The position numbers and the translations under genes were made by a program. A model generated the notes under the pieces. It did not search any database. It was not told the origin of the DNA and saw only the letters and a program-made list of their open reading frames with translations. A stretch of DNA of 64,000 nucleotides, from contig CANLAD010000001.1 of assembly GCA_947488755.1 (NCBI GenBank), positions 2,551,501-2,615,500 of the forward strand. The letters are read 5' to 3'. Positions within the stretch are counted from its first letter, which is position 1. Each line of letters begins with the position of its first letter. Source of the DNA: an uncultured Erythrobacter sp. (lineage in GTDB: Bacteria > Pseudomonadota > Alphaproteobacteria > Sphingomonadales > Sphingomonadaceae). Below, piece by piece: positions 27,474-36,956 of the stretch.

Positions 27474-28955
27474 CTACTCTTGCGGCTCCAGCACAGGCCC
27501 GATTGTCGCGTCGGCGGGGGGGATGTCAACGGTGCGGGTCGAATTGGCTGCGGGTTCAGGATCGCGATCCCAGTCCCAGATGCGCCCGCGCACGCGCTCG
27601 TAATTGACGACCGGATCGTAAAGCGGCCCGCCGGTATCGAGATTGAGATCGCGCGCCTCGGCCCGGCCCATCGCGGCGAGCAGAGTGAAGCCCGCGACGT
27701 ATGCGTTGCGGCGCGCGGTGACGAGATTCGATCTGGCAGAAACCAGTTCCTGTTCGGCGTTAAGCACGTCGAGGATGGTGCGATTGCCGATCGAATTCTC
27801 CGCGCGCACCCCTTCGAGGCTGAGTTCGGCGGCTTCGACAGCGGTTTGCGAGCTTTCGATAACCGCCAGCGAGGCCTGCAGGCTGGCATAGGCCGAGCGT
27901 GTCTGGGCAATCACGTCGCGCTCGGTCAGGATTACCTGTTCGAGCGCTGCCGTTTCACGCGCGCCGGCCTGGCGTTGCCGTGCGGCGGGAAGCCCTCCCT
28001 GAAAGATCGGGATCGTCAGCTGCACTCCCATATTTCCGGTAACTTCCGCCTGCACCAGATCCTGCCCGAAGCCGCCGAGTGTTCCGAAGAAATTGCTGTA
28101 ATCCGCGTTCGCGAAGGCGGACAGGCGAGGCAGGCGTCCGGATCCTGCCACTTCGTAATCGAACCCGGCAGCCTCGGCCCGCTCTTTTGCGGCAATGAGG
28201 TCGGGATTGCTGTCGAGCGCGACAACCACCGCGTCGCCGACCGTTTCGGGCAGGTTGGGCAACGGGGGCGGCGGTTGAAGTTCGCGCGGCGCTGCCCCGA
28301 TGATCTGTATGTAGATTTCGCGTGCCTGCACGAGATTGGCCAGCGCGGTGCGCAAATCGCCCTGAGCCACGGCCAGACGCGAGCGCGCCTGCGCGACATC
28401 GGTAATGGTCAGATCGCCGATCTCGAACCGATCACTCGACGATTCGAAGGTAATTTGCAGCACCTCGACCTGGTTTTCCGCAAGCTGCGCCAGCGCTTCG
28501 AACCGCAACACGTCCATATACGCCGCAACCGCCTGCGAAAACAGCGAGCTTTCGGTCGCACGCAAGGTTGCGCGGCCTGCCTGCACCCGTTCCTCGGCGG
28601 CGTTGATTGCGTTGCGGACGGCGCCGCCGGTGTAGATCGGCACCTGCAACTGATTGGCAACGCCCAGATTGCGTTCCGGCGCGGTGAAGGCGTTCTGCGA
28701 TTGCTGGACGAACTCGATATAGGTCGCGGTGCTGGTCAGGTTGGGCAAACCCGGCGCGCGCTGGATCGGCACTTCCTCATCCGTGGCGCGCTGGTCTGCG
28801 CGTGCGGCCTCGAGCGTGGGATTGGTGTTGTAGACCCGCACCAGCGCCTCGCGCAGCGTGTCGGCATGAGCGGCTGGCGCGTATGTCGCGAGTGCGACCG
28901 CACCCAGACAGGTGGCCGCTTTCGCCGCCATCAGGAGCCGCCGCGGGCCGTTCAC
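27474..28955 (-). CDS. tolC: TolC family outer-membrane efflux protein
   Basis: 493 residues with a signal peptide cut near PAAHADT. Two repeated outer-membrane-factor units follow: LREALVRVYNTNPTLEAARAD and the second repeat starting VALDSNPDLIAAKERAEA, each with long coiled helices (FEIGDLTITDVAQARSRLAVA and SIGNRTILDVLNAEQELVSA). It forms the trimeric exit duct for type I secretion or RND efflux. It overlaps the upstream methyltransferase-like gene by four bases. Confidence 0.93.
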   Translation of the reverse strand: MNGPRRLLMAAKAATCLGAVALATYAPAAHADTLREALVRVYNTNPTLEAARADQRATDEEVPIQRAPGLPNLTSTATYIEFVQQSQNAFTAPERNLGVANQLQVPIYTGGAVRNAINAAEERVQAGRATLRATESSLFSQAVAAYMDVLRFEALAQLAENQVEVLQITFESSSDRFEIGDLTITDVAQARSRLAVAQGDLRTALANLVQAREIYIQIIGAAPRELQPPPPLPNLPETVGDAVVVALDSNPDLIAAKERAEAAGFDYEVAGSGRLPRLSAFANADYSNFFGTLGGFGQDLVQAEVTGNMGVQLTIPIFQGGLPAARQRQAGARETAALEQVILTERDVIAQTRSAYASLQASLAVIESSQTAVEAAELSLEGVRAENSIGNRTILDVLNAEQELVSARSNLVTARRNAYVAGFTLLAAMGRAEARDLNLDTGGPLYDPVVNYERVRGRIWDWDRDPEPAANSTRTVDIPPADATIGPVLEPQE

Positions 28956-29569
28956 GAAAAGGTCCAGCCCCGCGGAAGGTCGAATGCGTGAAGGACCGGA
29001 ATACCCAGATCCTCGACCGGCTGAAGCGACAGGTGCCCCGCCACCTTGCGGCCCGAGGCGAGCCGGGTGACGTCGCGCAGCACCAGTCCGGAAACGACGC
29101 GTCCGTTCTCGACAACGGCCTCGGCCAGCGTATCGGGCAGGTGTTCGACAGCGCCGTCTATCAGGACGAGCGAAAACGCGCCCTCAGGCAGATTGCCGCG
29201 CGCTGCATTGTCGACTGAAGCGGTTGCGACCTGACCCACCAACGGGCGGACCAGTTCCGCGAGATATCCTGTCCCGCCCTCGACGATCAGCACCTCGTCG
29301 TCCTTCTCGGGAACCGCCTCGATCAGCATCTTGCCGTAGAACACGGGCGAGGCGAGGTGCGCGTCAGGCCCCAGCGCAATCGACCGGTCGATATAGGCCA
29401 GTCCGGCCCTTTCGGGCGCAAGGAAATCCTCGCGCGGGACGGCCATCATCCGCGCCAGAGCAAACTCCTCATTCACTCCGCTGGTGCGCAGCTGGCTGTC
29501 GATCATGGCCCGGCGGGCTGCGCCCCTGTCCTGGTTGGCTGTATCCCGGCTCATCGTGGTAATGCTCAT
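28952..29569 (-). CDS. PCMT-like (protein-L-isoaspartate O-methyltransferase family) protein
   Basis: 205 residues from MSITTMSRDTANQDRG. The N-terminal RRAMIDSQLRTSGVNEEFALARM and VPREDFLAP resemble the substrate-binding region of PCMT, and VLIVEGGTGYLAELV is the SAM-binding motif. The motif is degenerate (EGGTGY rather than GSGTGY), and the protein ends without the usual tail, so enzymatic activity is not assured. The gene is coupled to tolC, an arrangement seen in sphingomonads. Confidence 0.75.
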   Translation of the reverse strand: MSITTMSRDTANQDRGAARRAMIDSQLRTSGVNEEFALARMMAVPREDFLAPERAGLAYIDRSIALGPDAHLASPVFYGKMLIEAVPEKDDEVLIVEGGTGYLAELVRPLVGQVATASVDNAARGNLPEGAFSLVLIDGAVEHLPDTLAEAVVENGRVVSGLVLRDVTRLASGRKVAGHLSLQPVEDLGIPVLHAFDLPRGWTFS

Positions 29570-29583
29570 TCTCGCTCCGTGAA

Positions 29584-29607
29584 GCTGTATTAGTATCGCA
29601 ATACAGC
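29584..29607. promoter_or_regulatory. Perfect inverted repeat upstream of the PCMT-tolC operon
   Basis: Arms GCTGTATT and AATACAGC (8/8) separated by 8 bases, ending 15 bases before the ATG of the PCMT-like gene. The size and position suit a dimeric repressor such as a TetR-type regulator; none is encoded beside it. It could instead be a transcript hairpin. Confidence 0.45.
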
Positions 29608-29756
29608 GCGTCAACCCTTCCTACCCGCGCCGCGTGCCGGTTCCAAGCGATTGCTGCTGCGTGTGCGAGCTTCCCTTTGACCTGTCACCGCGCTGCGTCA
29701 TATGGGGCCGCCATTAGGACCGGCAGCGGCTTTCGACCGGCACAAGGAGAGCTTCG

Positions 29757-31202
29757 ATGAGCGACGTTGAGACGACCACCAACAATGACGGCAAAATCTT
29801 CGGTGCGACCGGGGATGTGCGGGTCGAAAGCGATTCCCTGGGCGATGTCGCGGTCCCCCGCGATGCACATTGGGGCGCGCAGAGCCAGCGCAGCCTGGCG
29901 AATTTCGATATCGGGACCGAGACCATGCCCGCGCCGCTGGTAAAGGCGCTCGGCATTCAGAAGCAGTCCTCCGCGCGGGCGAACATGGCGCTGGGCGTGC
30001 TCGACAAGAAGCTGGGCGATGCGATCGTGCAGGCGGCGGGAGAGGTGATCGACGGCACGCTGGCCGATCAGTTTCCGCTGAGCGTATGGCAGACCGGCTC
30101 GGGCACGCAGTCGAACATGAACGCCAACGAAGTCCTTGCCAGCCGCGCCAACGAGATCCTGACCGGCACGCGCGGCGGCAAGGATCCGGTCCACCCCAAC
30201 GACCACTGCAATATGGGGCAAAGCTCGAACGACACCTTTCCGACCGCAATGCACATCGCGGCGGCGAGCGAAACGATCGAGCGGCTGATCCCCGCGCTCG
30301 AACATCTGCACGGCGCGCTGGATGCTAAGGCAAAGGCGTTTGCCGATATCGTCAAGATCGGCCGCACGCACCTGCAGGACGCGACGCCGTTGACGCTTGG
30401 GCAGGAGTTTTCAGGCTACGCCAAGCAGGTCGAATACGGGATCGCGCGGGTGAAAGGCACCCTTCCGCGTGTGCTGGAGCTGGCGCAAGGTGGCACCGCG
30501 GTCGGCACCGGCATCAATTCCAAGGCGGGTTTTGCGGAAAAGTTCGCAGGCGAAGTCGCCGAGGCAACCGGACACGATTTCGTCACGGCGGCCAACAAGT
30601 TCGAGGCGCTCGCGGCGCATGACGCGCTGGTGGAGTTGTCAGGCGCGCTCAATTCGGTGGCGGTCAGCGTGATGAAGATCGCCAACGACATCCGCCTGCT
30701 CGGTTCCGGTCCGCGCTGCGGTCTCGGAGAAATCGCGCTTCCGGCCAACGAACCGGGAAGTTCGATCATGCCGGGCAAGGTCAACCCGACCCAGTGCGAA
30801 GCGATCACGATGGTGTGCGCGCAGGTCATGGGCAACCACGTCAGCGTCTCGGTCGCCGGGTCGAACGGGCATATGGAGCTGAATGTTTTCAAGCCGGTCA
30901 TCATCTACAACGTGCTGCAATCGCTGCGACTGCTGGCGGATTCTGCCCGCAGCTTCACCGACAATTGCGTGACCGGGATCGAAGCGAACACCGATCGGAT
31001 CGAGAAGCTGCTGAACGAAAGCCTGATGCTCGTCACCGCGCTCAATCCGCATATCGGCTATGACAACGCAGCGAAGATCGCGAAGAAAGCCCATGCCGAG
31101 GGGACGACGCTGAAGGAAGCAGCGCTGGCGCTCGATCTGCTGACCGAAGAGCAGTTCGAGCAGTGGGTGGTGCCCGCCGACATGATCCGCCCGCGCGACT
31201 GA
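29757..31202 (+). CDS. fumC: Class II fumarate hydratase FumC
   Basis: 481 residues. The signature [16 protein letters not shown] lies near residue 330, and [16 protein letters not shown] and [16 protein letters not shown] are the active-site segments of the fumarase/aspartase superfamily. It interconverts fumarate and malate in the TCA cycle. The head has about 20 extra residues ahead of the usual start. An AAGGAGAG ribosome site precedes the ATG. Confidence 0.96.
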   Translation: MSDVETTTNNDGKIFGATGDVRVESDSLGDVAVPRDAHWGAQSQRSLANFDIGTETMPAPLVKALGIQKQSSARANMALGVLDKKLGDAIVQAAGEVIDGTLADQFPLSVWQTGSGTQSNMNANEVLASRANEILTGTRGGKDPVHPNDHCNMGQSSNDTFPTAMHIAAASETIERLIPALEHLHGALDAKAKAFADIVKIGRTHLQDATPLTLGQEFSGYAKQVEYGIARVKGTLPRVLELAQGGTAVGTGINSKAGFAEKFAGEVAEATGHDFVTAANKFEALAAHDALVELSGALNSVAVSVMKIANDIRLLGSGPRCGLGEIALPANEPGSSIMPGKVNPTQCEAITMVCAQVMGNHVSVSVAGSNGHMELNVFKPVIIYNVLQSLRLLADSARSFTDNCVTGIEANTDRIEKLLNESLMLVTALNPHIGYDNAAKIAKKAHAEGTTLKEAALALDLLTEEQFEQWVVPADMIRPRD

Positions 31203-31294
31203 TCGAGGGACATGGCGCGCAATCGACCAAAAGCGCTCCCTGCCCGACGACGGATTGGCGCCCGGACCGCGCGGGCGCTATCTCGAAGATTGAC

Positions 31295-32539
31295 ATGACA
31301 AGCGCACAATCTTCCGAACGCTCTGCGCGGCGCCGCGCGGTATCGGTGCCGTTCCGCACGGTGCTGCTCTCCATGGTGGTGTTGTGGGCGACCTATTTCG
31401 CGCTGGTCACTTTTCGTGGCTACATGCTGGACATGGATCTGCAGGGCGAAATGGCGGTGCGCCGCATGTTCGTCACACTGGCGGGAATAGGCCTCACCAT
31501 CGTGCTATGGGGGCTACTCAGGCTGGTCGACTGGAAGCCGCTGTGGGTGAAAATCGGCGCGGCGATCATCTTCGCGGTGCCGGTCGCCCTCGCCATCGGC
31601 CAGATCAATCAGTTTGCCTTCGAGGACCTGCGCGACACGCTCGAGCGAAAATACGCCGAAGAGCGCGGCTTCCGGTTCGATGACGAAGGCAATTTGCTGT
31701 TCGACCTGCCCGCGGGCGCGGCCGCTCGCGATGGGCCGGAAGGGGCGGCCCCGCCCGGCGTTTCCGAATCGCTGCTGATCGCCCCCGCGCCGACCGGCAG
31801 CGAAGAATGGCTGAAGGTGCTCGAGATCGCACTCGGGCGATATTTCCTTCTGCTGGCCTGGGCATCGACCTATTTCGCCCTGCTCGCTGGTGTTCAGGCG
31901 CAGGCGGCGGAGCGGCGCGAGCAGCAGTTCCGATCCGCGGCCAAGGCCGCCGAGCTGCGGTCCCTGCGCTATCAGGTCAATCCGCATTTCCTGTTCAACA
32001 CCCTCAATTCGCTGTCCGCGCTGGTGATGACGGGCAAGGGCGAGCGGGCCGAACGCATGATCCAGACGATCAGCCGGTTCTACCGCCACAGTCTCGCCGA
32101 CGAGCCGACCAGTGACGTGCCGCTCGAAGACGAATTCGACCTTCAGAAACTCTATCTCGATATCGAGGCGGTGCGCTTCCCTGAGCGGCTCAGATGCGAA
32201 TTCGATCTGCCCGAGGATCTTCGCACCGCGCGCGTTCCGGGGATGATCCTGCAGCCTCTGGTCGAGAATTCGGTGAAATACGCGGTCTCGCGCGTCAATC
32301 GTCCGGTGATCATCCGTGTCGCGGCGCGTGAGGAGTTCGACCGGCTTGTCGTCACGGTCGGTGATGACGGACCCGGCCTTCCCGAAGGAGCGGCGCACGG
32401 CTTCGGCATCGGTCTTGCCAATGTGCGCGACCGGCTCGAGGCGCGGTTCGGTTCGGATATCGGGTTCTCCTCCGGACCCGTGCCGGGCGGCTACCGCACC
32501 GAAATCCGCATTCCACTGTCACGCCCGAAAAGAGGATAA
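31295..32539 (+). CDS. LytS/YehU-type sensor histidine kinase
   Basis: 414 residues from MTSAQSSERSARRR. Four predicted membrane helices fill about 20-125 and 180-215, then comes the His_kinase domain (PF06580 type) with the phospho-acceptor His in LRYQVNPHFLFNTLNSL and an HATPase domain with LVENSVKYAV and GDDGPGLPEG (N and G1 boxes). No extracytoplasmic sensor of known type is seen. It is 4 bases upstream of the LytTR response regulator, its probable partner. Confidence 0.9.
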   Translation: MTSAQSSERSARRRAVSVPFRTVLLSMVVLWATYFALVTFRGYMLDMDLQGEMAVRRMFVTLAGIGLTIVLWGLLRLVDWKPLWVKIGAAIIFAVPVALAIGQINQFAFEDLRDTLERKYAEERGFRFDDEGNLLFDLPAGAAARDGPEGAAPPGVSESLLIAPAPTGSEEWLKVLEIALGRYFLLLAWASTYFALLAGVQAQAAERREQQFRSAAKAAELRSLRYQVNPHFLFNTLNSLSALVMTGKGERAERMIQTISRFYRHSLADEPTSDVPLEDEFDLQKLYLDIEAVRFPERLRCEFDLPEDLRTARVPGMILQPLVENSVKYAVSRVNRPVIIRVAAREEFDRLVVTVGDDGPGLPEGAAHGFGIGLANVRDRLEARFGSDIGFSSGPVPGGYRTEIRIPLSRPKRG

Positions 32540-32543
32540 GCCG

Positions 32544-33329
32544 GTGCCATCCGACGAAGCTTCGACAAAGACCGAAACGCTCACCACCCTGATCGTCGAT
32601 GACGAACCGCTGGCGGTCGAGCGCATCCAGGTGATCTGCGCCGAAATCCCCGCCACCCGCGTCGTCGGCACCGCCAGCGACGGAGCGGCGGCGTTGCGCC
32701 TTGCAGAAAAGCTTTCCCCCGATCTCGTCCTGCTCGACATGACGATGCCCGAACTCGACGGTCTTGAGGTTGCGCGCAAACTGGCCGAGCATGACACACC
32801 GCCCGCGGTGATCTTCGTAACCGCGCACGATCACTTTGCGGTCGAAGCCTTCGATCTGGAGGCGATCGATTATGTGTTGAAACCGGTTTCCGCAGATCGC
32901 CTCGAACGCGCCATCGAGCGCGCGCTGAAGCGGTCCGGCGCGCAGGACACCGAGCAGCGCAAGTCCCAAAGCAAATGGCTCGAGGAGCTCTGGGTGCCGC
33001 ACCGCTCGGAATTGCTCCGGATTGCAGTGGATGAGGTGTACCGGATCGATGCCGAGCGCGATTACGTGCGCCTGCATGTCGGCGATCCGGCCGAACCGCC
33101 TGAGGCTTCGCGAACCTATCTGCTGTTGCAGACCATTGCGGGGCTGGAAGAGCGTCTCGACCCAGATCAATTCATGCGCATCCACCGCTCGACCATCCTG
33201 CGCCGCGATACGATCCGCGGGCTGCGACATGACGGGCTGGGCGTATGGTCCGTTGAACTGCAGAACGGCGAAGCGCTGCGGATCGGGCGGACCTACCTGT
33301 CGAAGGTGAAGGCGATGGCCGGGCGCTGA
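32544..33329 (+). CDS. LytTR family response regulator
   Basis: 261 residues from a GTG with a strong AGAGGA site; the frame upstream is inside the kinase gene. The receiver domain has the acidic pair DD (19-20), phospho-acceptor D65 in LLDMTMPE, and K113 in DYVLKPV. The C-terminal LytTR DNA-binding domain (about 155-258) includes IDAERDYVRLHV and FMRIHRSTILRRD. Together with the upstream kinase it forms a complete two-component system; no target sites were identified. Confidence 0.92.
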   Translation: MPSDEASTKTETLTTLIVDDEPLAVERIQVICAEIPATRVVGTASDGAAALRLAEKLSPDLVLLDMTMPELDGLEVARKLAEHDTPPAVIFVTAHDHFAVEAFDLEAIDYVLKPVSADRLERAIERALKRSGAQDTEQRKSQSKWLEELWVPHRSELLRIAVDEVYRIDAERDYVRLHVGDPAEPPEASRTYLLLQTIAGLEERLDPDQFMRIHRSTILRRDTIRGLRHDGLGVWSVELQNGEALRIGRTYLSKVKAMAGR

Positions 33330-33350
33330 TATCCGCGCAGCCACCGGCAA

Positions 33351-33382
33351 AACCCGGACCGTCACCGCGTGACGATCCGGGT
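33351..33382. terminator. Hairpin between convergent LytTR and UrcA genes
   Basis: AACCCGGA and GTCAC pair with GTGAC and TCCGGGTT around a CGC loop, with a two-base internal bulge on each side. No T run follows on either strand, so this is a strong transcript-end hairpin without the full hallmark of an intrinsic terminator. Confidence 0.5.
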
Positions 33383-33407
33383 TGGCGGGGACCGCGAGAT
33401 GCCAGGC

Positions 33408-33710
33408 CTACCCGCCGCGTTGCTGATCGGCGATCGCGGCGGCCACCTGACTGCGGGCGCTCGTGCGTGCGGCCTTCACGCATTCACGCACCTCGCGGCC
33501 CTGTATGCGGGTGCCGGTCCGGCTGCGATTGGCTGCGCAGACCGCGCGTGCGGCGGTCTCAATTCGCTGATCGAGCAGGCGCTGCCCCTCTGGCGTGGCG
33601 AGATCGAGCCCGGCAATACTGACATTACGGCTGGCCTCGCTGGTGTCGGCAAGGGCGGGGGATGCAATCAGGGCGAGCGAGGCTGCGGCGGCTGCAAAGA
33701 CGGTCTTCAT
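33408..33710 (-). CDS. UrcA family secreted protein
   Basis: 100 residues from MKTVFAAAAASLALIASPALA, a signal peptide. The mature part has VSIAGLDLATPEGQRLLDQRIETAARAVC and RECVKAARTSA, with two cysteines spaced as in UrcA, a small exported family common in sphingomonads with no defined function. It converges with the response-regulator gene. Confidence 0.82.
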   Translation of the reverse strand: MKTVFAAAAASLALIASPALADTSEASRNVSIAGLDLATPEGQRLLDQRIETAARAVCAANRSRTGTRIQGREVRECVKAARTSARSQVAAAIADQQRGG

Positions 33711-33942
33711 GGGTCTGTTTCCTCTCATCATGTAGGCGGGGAAATCGGGGTCCGGCGCTTTGTCCGGGCCTGATCTGTCCTGCTGTGTTAGAGGGATAAG
33801 GCACTCGGAAACGAAGGTCATGCGCCCCTCGACCAAGACCCGCGAGACGCTCGACCGGCGCTGCACCGTGTGGATCGATGGTGGACCACGCCGGACGAAA
33901 GGAGCGTTTCACCCGACCGGCGTTTGCGGCATAAGCAGCGCG

Positions 33943-34215
33943 ATGATTGCAGCCCTCGCCATTCTTTTCGCGCTCGGCGTAAGCAATTTCGCGCTGCACC
34001 GGGCCGTGCTCGAGAGCGGGCACGAGCTGATCGGACATCTTCCGCCTGCGGTGCGGATTGCAGGCGGGCGGTTGACGCTGCTGGTCGAGTTCGGCGTCTT
34101 GCTGACTGCGATGCTGCTGGCAGCGCAGGGCTGGTCGGCGATGGTTTGGATTTACGGCGGCTATTCCGCGCTGAACCTCGCATCGGCCTGGGCCATCCTG
34201 AGCGGCAGGATCTGA
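33943..34215 (+). CDS. Small membrane protein of unknown function
   Basis: 90 residues from MIAALAILFALGVSNFALHR; the frame is open 61 codons further upstream but that stretch is Arg/Thr-rich and unlike a protein start. Three hydrophobic helices (about 1-20, 42-63 and 67-86) with HRAVLESGHELIGHL between. It is 6 bases upstream of the metallophosphoesterase gene and likely cotranscribed. Confidence 0.65.
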   Translation: MIAALAILFALGVSNFALHRAVLESGHELIGHLPPAVRIAGGRLTLLVEFGVLLTAMLLAAQGWSAMVWIYGGYSALNLASAWAILSGRI

Positions 34216-34221
34216 TCGACG

Positions 34222-34962
34222 ATGGCGACCACGCTTTTTCACATAAGTGATGTGCATTTCGGCACTGAGAACCGCGATGCCCTGCAAGCGGTCGCTGACG
34301 CGATCCATGCCGAGCGGCCCGATGCGCTGGTCTGCACCGGCGATATCACCCAGCGCGCCAAGCACAGCGAATACGCCGCCGCCGCGCGGTGGTTTGCCGC
34401 ACTCGACCTGCCGATCGTGCTGGAGCCGGGCAATCACGACATGCCTTATTATGCTCCGGTCGAACGCTTCACCGATCCCTATCGGCGGTTTCGTGCGCTG
34501 GCCGCAAGGCTGGATGGCAAGCGTGCGTTTGAGGACGTGGTGCTGGTGTCGCTCAAGACGACGGTGCGTGCCCAGCGCCGCCTTCCCTGGTCCGATGGCG
34601 TTGTGACCTCCAGCGCGGTTCGATCGACGCAGCGTGATCTGACCGCGCTGGAAGACGATCCGCGTTGGAAACTCGTGACAGCGCATCATCCTCTGCTCGG
34701 CCCGGAGGCGAAGAAGCATAATCCGACGATAGGCGGTGAGAGGGCCTTCGCCGCCATCGCAATTGCGGGTGCGGACGCGGTTTTGTCAGGCCATGTGCAC
34801 ATCCCCTTCGACACGGTTCGCGCCGCGCACGGTCAGAAGGCGCGGATGATCGGGGCTGGTACGCTTTCCACCCGGCTGCGGCACGGCGCGCCGCCTTCCT
34901 ATCGCGTCATCACCTGCCGCAAGGGCGATGCGATCGAGACGGAGCTTCGCGAGCTCGCTTGA
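34222..34962 (+). CDS. Metallophosphoesterase
   Basis: 246 residues with the calcineurin-like metal ligands in order: HISDVHFG, VCTGDITQ, LEPGNHDMPY, VTAHHPLL and LSGHVHIP. The motif set (DxH, GDxxQ, GNHD, H, GHxH) is complete, so it should be an active two-metal phosphodiesterase or phosphatase. It resembles the Icc/3',5'-cyclic-AMP phosphodiesterase-type branch; the substrate is not predictable. Confidence 0.88.
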   Translation: MATTLFHISDVHFGTENRDALQAVADAIHAERPDALVCTGDITQRAKHSEYAAAARWFAALDLPIVLEPGNHDMPYYAPVERFTDPYRRFRALAARLDGKRAFEDVVLVSLKTTVRAQRRLPWSDGVVTSSAVRSTQRDLTALEDDPRWKLVTAHHPLLGPEAKKHNPTIGGERAFAAIAIAGADAVLSGHVHIPFDTVRAAHGQKARMIGAGTLSTRLRHGAPPSYRVITCRKGDAIETELRELA

Positions 34963-35129
34963 AGATTACGCGAGCCTCCAGATGGTTTCCGATGGCGAAA
35001 CCGGCACAGTTTGTGATTTCTTAACGGACGTGCCCATAGAATTGCGTGGCATAACCCGGGTCGCGCCGGCGGATGCGGGTACGCATTCGCACATCTGTTC
35101 ATGAGGATGAACCGAACGGGAGGGCACAG

Positions 35130-35327
35130 ATGGAACTGTTTAAATCGGTGATCCTGGGAGCGGTTCTCGCAGGGGTCGTGGCGCTGGTGATCGGCTCTCA
35201 GGGGTCGAGCGGCGGATTCCTGCAAATTCACTCGATGACGGTCGTAAGCTACAAGGTCTTGTGGTCGTGGCCGTTGTTTCTGGCCGGAACCGGGCTTTCC
35301 TGGGGCGTCATGCTGCTCCAGCGATAG
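35130..35327 (+). CDS. 65-residue membrane protein
   Basis: Begins MELFKSVILGAVLAGVVALV with a good GGGAGGG ribosome site 6 bases upstream. Two helices (about 5-24 and 42-62) flank a Gly/Ser-rich turn (SQGSSGGFLQIHS). No family recognised. It is followed by a strong bidirectional terminator. The 167 bases upstream hold no other gene. Confidence 0.65.
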   Translation: MELFKSVILGAVLAGVVALVIGSQGSSGGFLQIHSMTVVSYKVLWSWPLFLAGTGLSWGVMLLQR

Positions 35328-35354
35328 GAGCCGCTCACTCGATACTCGATGTGA

Positions 35355-35392
35355 AAAAGGGCGACCATCCCGCAGGATGGCCGCCCTTTTTT
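35355..35392. terminator. Bidirectional intrinsic terminator after rpsI
   Basis: A run of A, a GGGCGaCCATCC / GGATGGcCGCCC stem with a CGCA loop, and a run of T on the opposite side. It serves both the 65-residue gene on the plus strand and the rplM-rpsI operon on the minus strand. Confidence 0.9.
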
Positions 35393-35420
35393 CGCAGCCC
35401 GCAAGGGGGCGCAGTGTGAC

Positions 35421-35936
35421 TTAACGCTTCGAGAACTGGAAGCTGCGGCGTGCCTTTGCCCGGCCATACTTCTTGCGCTCCACCACGCGGCTGTCGCGGG
35501 TGAGGAAACCGGCGGCCTTCACCGTGCTGCGCAGTTCCGGCTCATACTTGGTCAGCGCCTGGCTGATACCGTGCTTCACCGCGCCAGCCTGACCCGAGAG
35601 ACCTCCGCCGCGCACCGTGGCGACCACGTCGTACTGGCCGCTGCGATCGGTGATGCCGAACGGCTGGTTGATGATCAGCCGCAGGGTCGGACGCGCGAAA
35701 TACACTTCCTGATCCTTACCATTGACGGTGATCTTGCCGCTGCCCGGCTTGACCCAGACGCGTGCGACGGCGTCCTTGCGGCGACCGGTCGCATAGGCGC
35801 GGCCCTGTGCGTCGAGCTCCTGCTCGCGCAAAGGTGCAGCGGGGTTCTGGGCGATTTCGGCGGCATCCGCTTCGGGTGCGTCGCCGGCGATGTCCTTGAG
35901 TTCGGAGAGGTCCGAGACGGTCTTTTCGTCAGCCAT
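35421..35936 (-). CDS. rpsI: 30S ribosomal protein S9
   Basis: 171 residues. After an acidic extension of about 45 residues (common in alphaproteobacteria) comes the S9 core: [36 protein letters not shown] and the C-terminal [17 protein letters not shown] tail that reaches the P site. Its ATG overlaps the rplM TAA by one base. Confidence 0.97.
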   Translation of the reverse strand: MADEKTVSDLSELKDIAGDAPEADAAEIAQNPAAPLREQELDAQGRAYATGRRKDAVARVWVKPGSGKITVNGKDQEVYFARPTLRLIINQPFGITDRSGQYDVVATVRGGGLSGQAGAVKHGISQALTKYEPELRSTVKAAGFLTRDSRVVERKKYGRAKARRSFQFSKR

Positions 35937-36415
35937 TACGCGGTGACCTTGTTCTTGCGGTTCATGGAAGCGACGTCGATTACAGCCGGGTTCTGCCCGT
36001 CATGCGGGTGATCGGTGCCGTTATAGAGGTGCAGCGCGCGCATCTGATCGCGACCCAGCGGACCGCGCGGGATCATGCGTTCGATCGCCTTTTCCAGCAC
36101 CCGCTCGGGAAAGCGGCCTTCGAGCACCTTGGCAGGCGTCGTTTCCTTGATCCCGCCGGGGTGCCCGGTGTGCTTGTAATAGATCTTGTCGGTCGCCTTG
36201 TTGCCGGTGAACTTCACCTTGTCGGCGTTGATGATGATGACATGATCGCCGCAATCGACATGCGGGGTATAGCTCGGCTTGTGCTTGCCGCGCAGGATAT
36301 TGGCGACGATCGAGGCGAGACGGCCGACGACCAGTCCTTCGGCATCGATCAGGTGCCATTTCTTTTCGACCTCGGCCGGTTTGATCGACCGGGTCTGCTT
36401 GCTGATAGCCTTCAT
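35936..36415 (-). CDS. rplM: 50S ribosomal protein L13
   Basis: 159 residues from [20 protein letters not shown]; the open frame further upstream is a shadow. The core has [33 protein letters not shown] and GMLPRG-like [13 protein letters not shown]. It is about 17 residues longer than E. coli L13, as is usual in this class. A 196-base leader precedes it, with a TTGACG-N17-CAAATG possible promoter on the minus strand and a palindrome at 36584-36601. Confidence 0.97.
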   Translation of the reverse strand: MKAISKQTRSIKPAEVEKKWHLIDAEGLVVGRLASIVANILRGKHKPSYTPHVDCGDHVIIINADKVKFTGNKATDKIYYKHTGHPGGIKETTPAKVLEGRFPERVLEKAIERMIPRGPLGRDQMRALHLYNGTDHPHDGQNPAVIDVASMNRKNKVTA

Positions 36416-36583
36416 GGCTTTCGTGTCCTTGACCAAAGTGCTCTGTGATACATCATTCGCTGCCAAGTGGACGAGAGGCCGCTGGAAGCGAATCGCGATG
36501 GGGACAGCCTGTCCTTCCATCGCGGATGGCGGCCATTTGTCGCTTGAAGTGCTTTTCGTCAAGCAAAACCGGGCGTTTCGGCG

Positions 36584-36601
36584 AAGGTAAAATAATACCT
36601 T
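36584..36601. promoter_or_regulatory. AT-rich palindrome upstream of rplM
   Basis: Perfect arms AAGGTA and TACCTT around six A/T bases, in the gap between cutA and the rplM-rpsI operon. It could be an operator or part of the cutA transcript end; nothing in the sequence settles which. Confidence 0.35.
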
Positions 36602-36611
36602 GGCGAATTAA

Positions 36612-36956
36612 TCACCCGGCCTGCGTCGTTTGTGCCAACCACTCAAGCGTCGCGGGATAAGCCGCATCGCAGTGCCAGCCGAGGATCGCGGGCGTGTCGT
36701 ATGGATGCAGTTCGCCCAGCCGGGCGACCAGAGTGTCCAACTGCGCTGCGGTCGTCTTGAACAGGACGCCGACTTCGACCTCGCTCGAACAGCTGCCCTG
36801 CCATTCGAACACCGATTCGATACCCGGCATAATATTGGCGCAGGTGATGAGCTTTTCTTCGAGCAATCGGGCAGCAATTTCGCGTGCGCTTTCGCGGTCC
36901 GCGAAGGGGGCGTAAGCGAGCGCCGCGTGGACCCCGCTGACCCACTCTCGGGTCAC
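36612..36956 (-). CDS. cutA: Divalent cation tolerance protein CutA
   Basis: 114 residues from a GTG that overlaps the ctaA stop as GTGA. The CutA1 pattern is clear: ESAREIAARLLEEKLITCANIMPGIESVFEWQG, then EVGVLFKTTAAQ and LHPYDTPAILGW. The family forms very stable trimers; its role in metal tolerance is loosely defined. Confidence 0.9.
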   Translation of the reverse strand: MTREWVSGVHAALAYAPFADRESAREIAARLLEEKLITCANIMPGIESVFEWQGSCSSEVEVGVLFKTTAAQLDTLVARLGELHPYDTPAILGWHCDAAYPATLEWLAQTTQAG

